Shown piece by piece: positions 34,402 through 35,513 of a stretch of 35,513 bases of DNA. The notes below the pieces were generated by a model. It saw only the letters and a program-made list of their open reading frames with translations. It made no database searches and was not told the DNA's origin. The first letter of the stretch is position 1, and the number at the start of each line of letters is the position of its first letter. The translations under genes and the position numbers were made by a program. Source of the stretch: Cytophagales bacterium (GTDB lineage: Bacteria > Bacteroidota > Bacteroidia > Cytophagales > UBA9547); contig REAG01000121.1 in assembly GCA_004294265.1 (NCBI GenBank), forward strand, positions 1 through 35,513, in the 5' to 3' direction.

Positions 34402-35419
34402 TTGTATAATTTGAAATCAATAATTGTTTTAATTTTCAGTTTAATCTATCAATTTTCAAATGCGAATTCCTATTTTTCTATTTTACCATCAAAAAAAGTA
34501 GTTAAAATTGGTGAAAAATTCACTTTAAGTGTTAAGTTTTATTATTGCTATGATTCTTTAGAGTTCTCTAAAGGAATATCCTATAAATTTTATAATGTTT
34601 CAGAAGACTTTAAAGCACTTTTACCAAAAATACATCCCAATAATTGTATAATTGTTAATAGACAAATTGAGGAAATTTTAAACTCGGGTAATGAAATAAT
34701 AAATAACAAAACATATACCGTTTATGAAATGGTTTTTATGGAATGTTATCCAATAAAAATTGGGAGGCAAAAATTCAATTCATTCTCATTAAGACTACAA
34801 AAAAAGAATAAATTAGATTCTAATATTATTTATTATAAATCAAAAGAATTTGAACTAAATTTTATTAAAAATAATAAAATCGGTTCAATAGATGGTACAA
34901 ATCTTGCTTCAGGTGATTTTAAAATTCTTGAAGAAGATAGTATCTTTTTAGAAAATGAAAATAGATTTTCTGTTTTTTTAGAAGGTTATGGGAATTATTT
35001 TTTTTTACCCTACTATATTAAACAAGAATTTAATTAAATGGATAAATACAGAATACAGCACAATTTATGATGAAAATAAAAAAGCTAATAAATCAATCAT
35101 GCGATTTGATTTTTTGATCTTAAATAAAAATATTAAAGAGATAAGTCTTGAAAAAGAAATAATTTTTAAATACTTTAATTTAAAAATTAATAAATTATCA
35201 TTTTTAAAGCCTAAGAATATTGTTGTTACAAAAAGCATCTTACCAGTATTTAATAATTTAAAAAAATCAAATTTTGATATTAATTATTGCATAGATGTGT
35301 CTGGTTCTATGTCAATTAAAGATGTTGAACCTAATAGATTTGAAGTTGTGAGAAAAGGAATTCTTAATTTTTTGCAAAATTACTCGTATATAAACTCCAC
35401 AAGTTCAATTTCGTTTTGA
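34402..35419 (+). pseudogene. BatD-VWA fusion gene, frameshifted and truncated by an IS end
   Basis: The first part (34402-35037, TTG start) encodes a signal peptide (about 1-21, ending SNANS) and Ig-like strands typical of BatD (oxygen-tolerance) proteins, including SGDFKILEEDS and VFLEGYG. At the run of nine T (34998-35006) the frame breaks and stops at 35037, while the continuing BatD-like sequence lies one frame over (to 35419) and leads into a VWA domain: NYCIDVSGSMSIKDVEPNRF with the MIDAS DxSxS. Removing one T would join them. The VWA domain is cut after about 35 residues at the IS end (35418), where the stop TGA is formed. In most genomes BatD and the VWA proteins BatA/BatB are separate. 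Confidence 0.8.
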
Positions 35420-35513
35420 TAGTGTACAAAAAAGTGTGTAATCCCAAAGAAATGTTATATTTAAAATTCAACCTTTAAATAAAAAAACAATGGAATTTAC
35501 ACACGAACAAATA
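35418..35513 (+). mobile_element. Left end of an IS256-like insertion sequence, cut by the window
   Basis: The VWA coding sequence stops abruptly at GATAGTGTACAAAAAAGTGT GTAATCC, which resembles the GTGTACA-containing terminal repeats of IS256-family elements. A coding frame starts 72 bases further on. The family is inferred from the end sequence and the first residues of the putative transposase; only 96 bases are visible, so the other end and target duplication cannot be checked. Confidence 0.55.
35490..35513 (+). CDS. Start of a putative transposase, truncated by window
   Basis: An ATG with eight codons (MEFTHEQI) reaches the window edge, preceded by an AT-rich leader inside the presumed insertion sequence. 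Starts of this kind (MxFTxEQ) are, from memory, common for IS256-like transposases in Bacteroidota. Too little is visible for certainty. Confidence 0.4.

Overview
The window is a chromosomal segment of an AT-rich member of the Bacteroidota. Supporting signs are DUF2490 and BatD/VWA genes, an MetY, PolA and PurL of recognisable Bacteroidota type, and several matches to the Bacteroidota promoter pattern TTTG-N18-21-TAnnTTTG, with little sign of Shine-Dalgarno sequences. The genus cannot be fixed from sequence alone; the housekeeping genes look Cytophagales-like, but that is a guess.

Layout. Positions 1-2.4 kb hold the end of an SbtA-like bicarbonate permease, a TerB-like hypothetical, a DUF2490 outer-membrane gene broken by one in-frame stop, and a short blue-light (BLUF) sensor. 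Positions 2.45-4.3 kb are a minus-strand operon: lipoprotein, conserved hypothetical, WbpE-like sugar aminotransferase. A 726-base gene-free stretch precedes a NarL/LuxR response regulator and its histidine kinase (5.05-6.95 kb). Then follow an RsmB/NOP rRNA methyltransferase, an exported LTXXQ-type protein, MetY, an acetyltransferase/polysaccharide deacetylase pair, an Ldh-family dehydrogenase, a YbgC thioesterase, tRNA-Asp with a structured leader, a DCC thiol oxidoreductase, DXS, a DUF4080-type radical SAM protein, and on the minus strand a solitary NuoM, an NlpC/P60 peptidase and Tgt.

The accessory part lies around polA. Downstream of polA (23.5-26.05 kb) there are three small gene pairs of toxin-antitoxin type (HicAB, DUF4160-DUF2442, and a RelE/ParE-like pair) separated by two extra copies of the 3' end of polA. 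This looks like repeated insertion into, or displacement of, the polA tail. A perfect 22-bp inverted repeat sits before the DUF4160-DUF2442 pair. Upstream of polA (29.3-31.97 kb) are an ORF6N remnant, a 49-residue membrane protein and a HincII-type restriction-modification pair, the last lying only 23 bases before purL. purL itself carries a GC-rich nested palindrome inside its coding sequence. The right edge holds a BatD-VWA gene that is both frameshifted at a run of nine T and cut by the end of an IS256-like element.

Three copies of a ~120-bp element with imperfect 22-bp terminal inverted repeats, internal hairpins and apparent 4-bp target duplications (6992-7111, 10609-10727, 23722-23840) form a MITE-like family I cannot assign to a known element. 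The polA-tail island and this element are the two strongest candidates for something undescribed.
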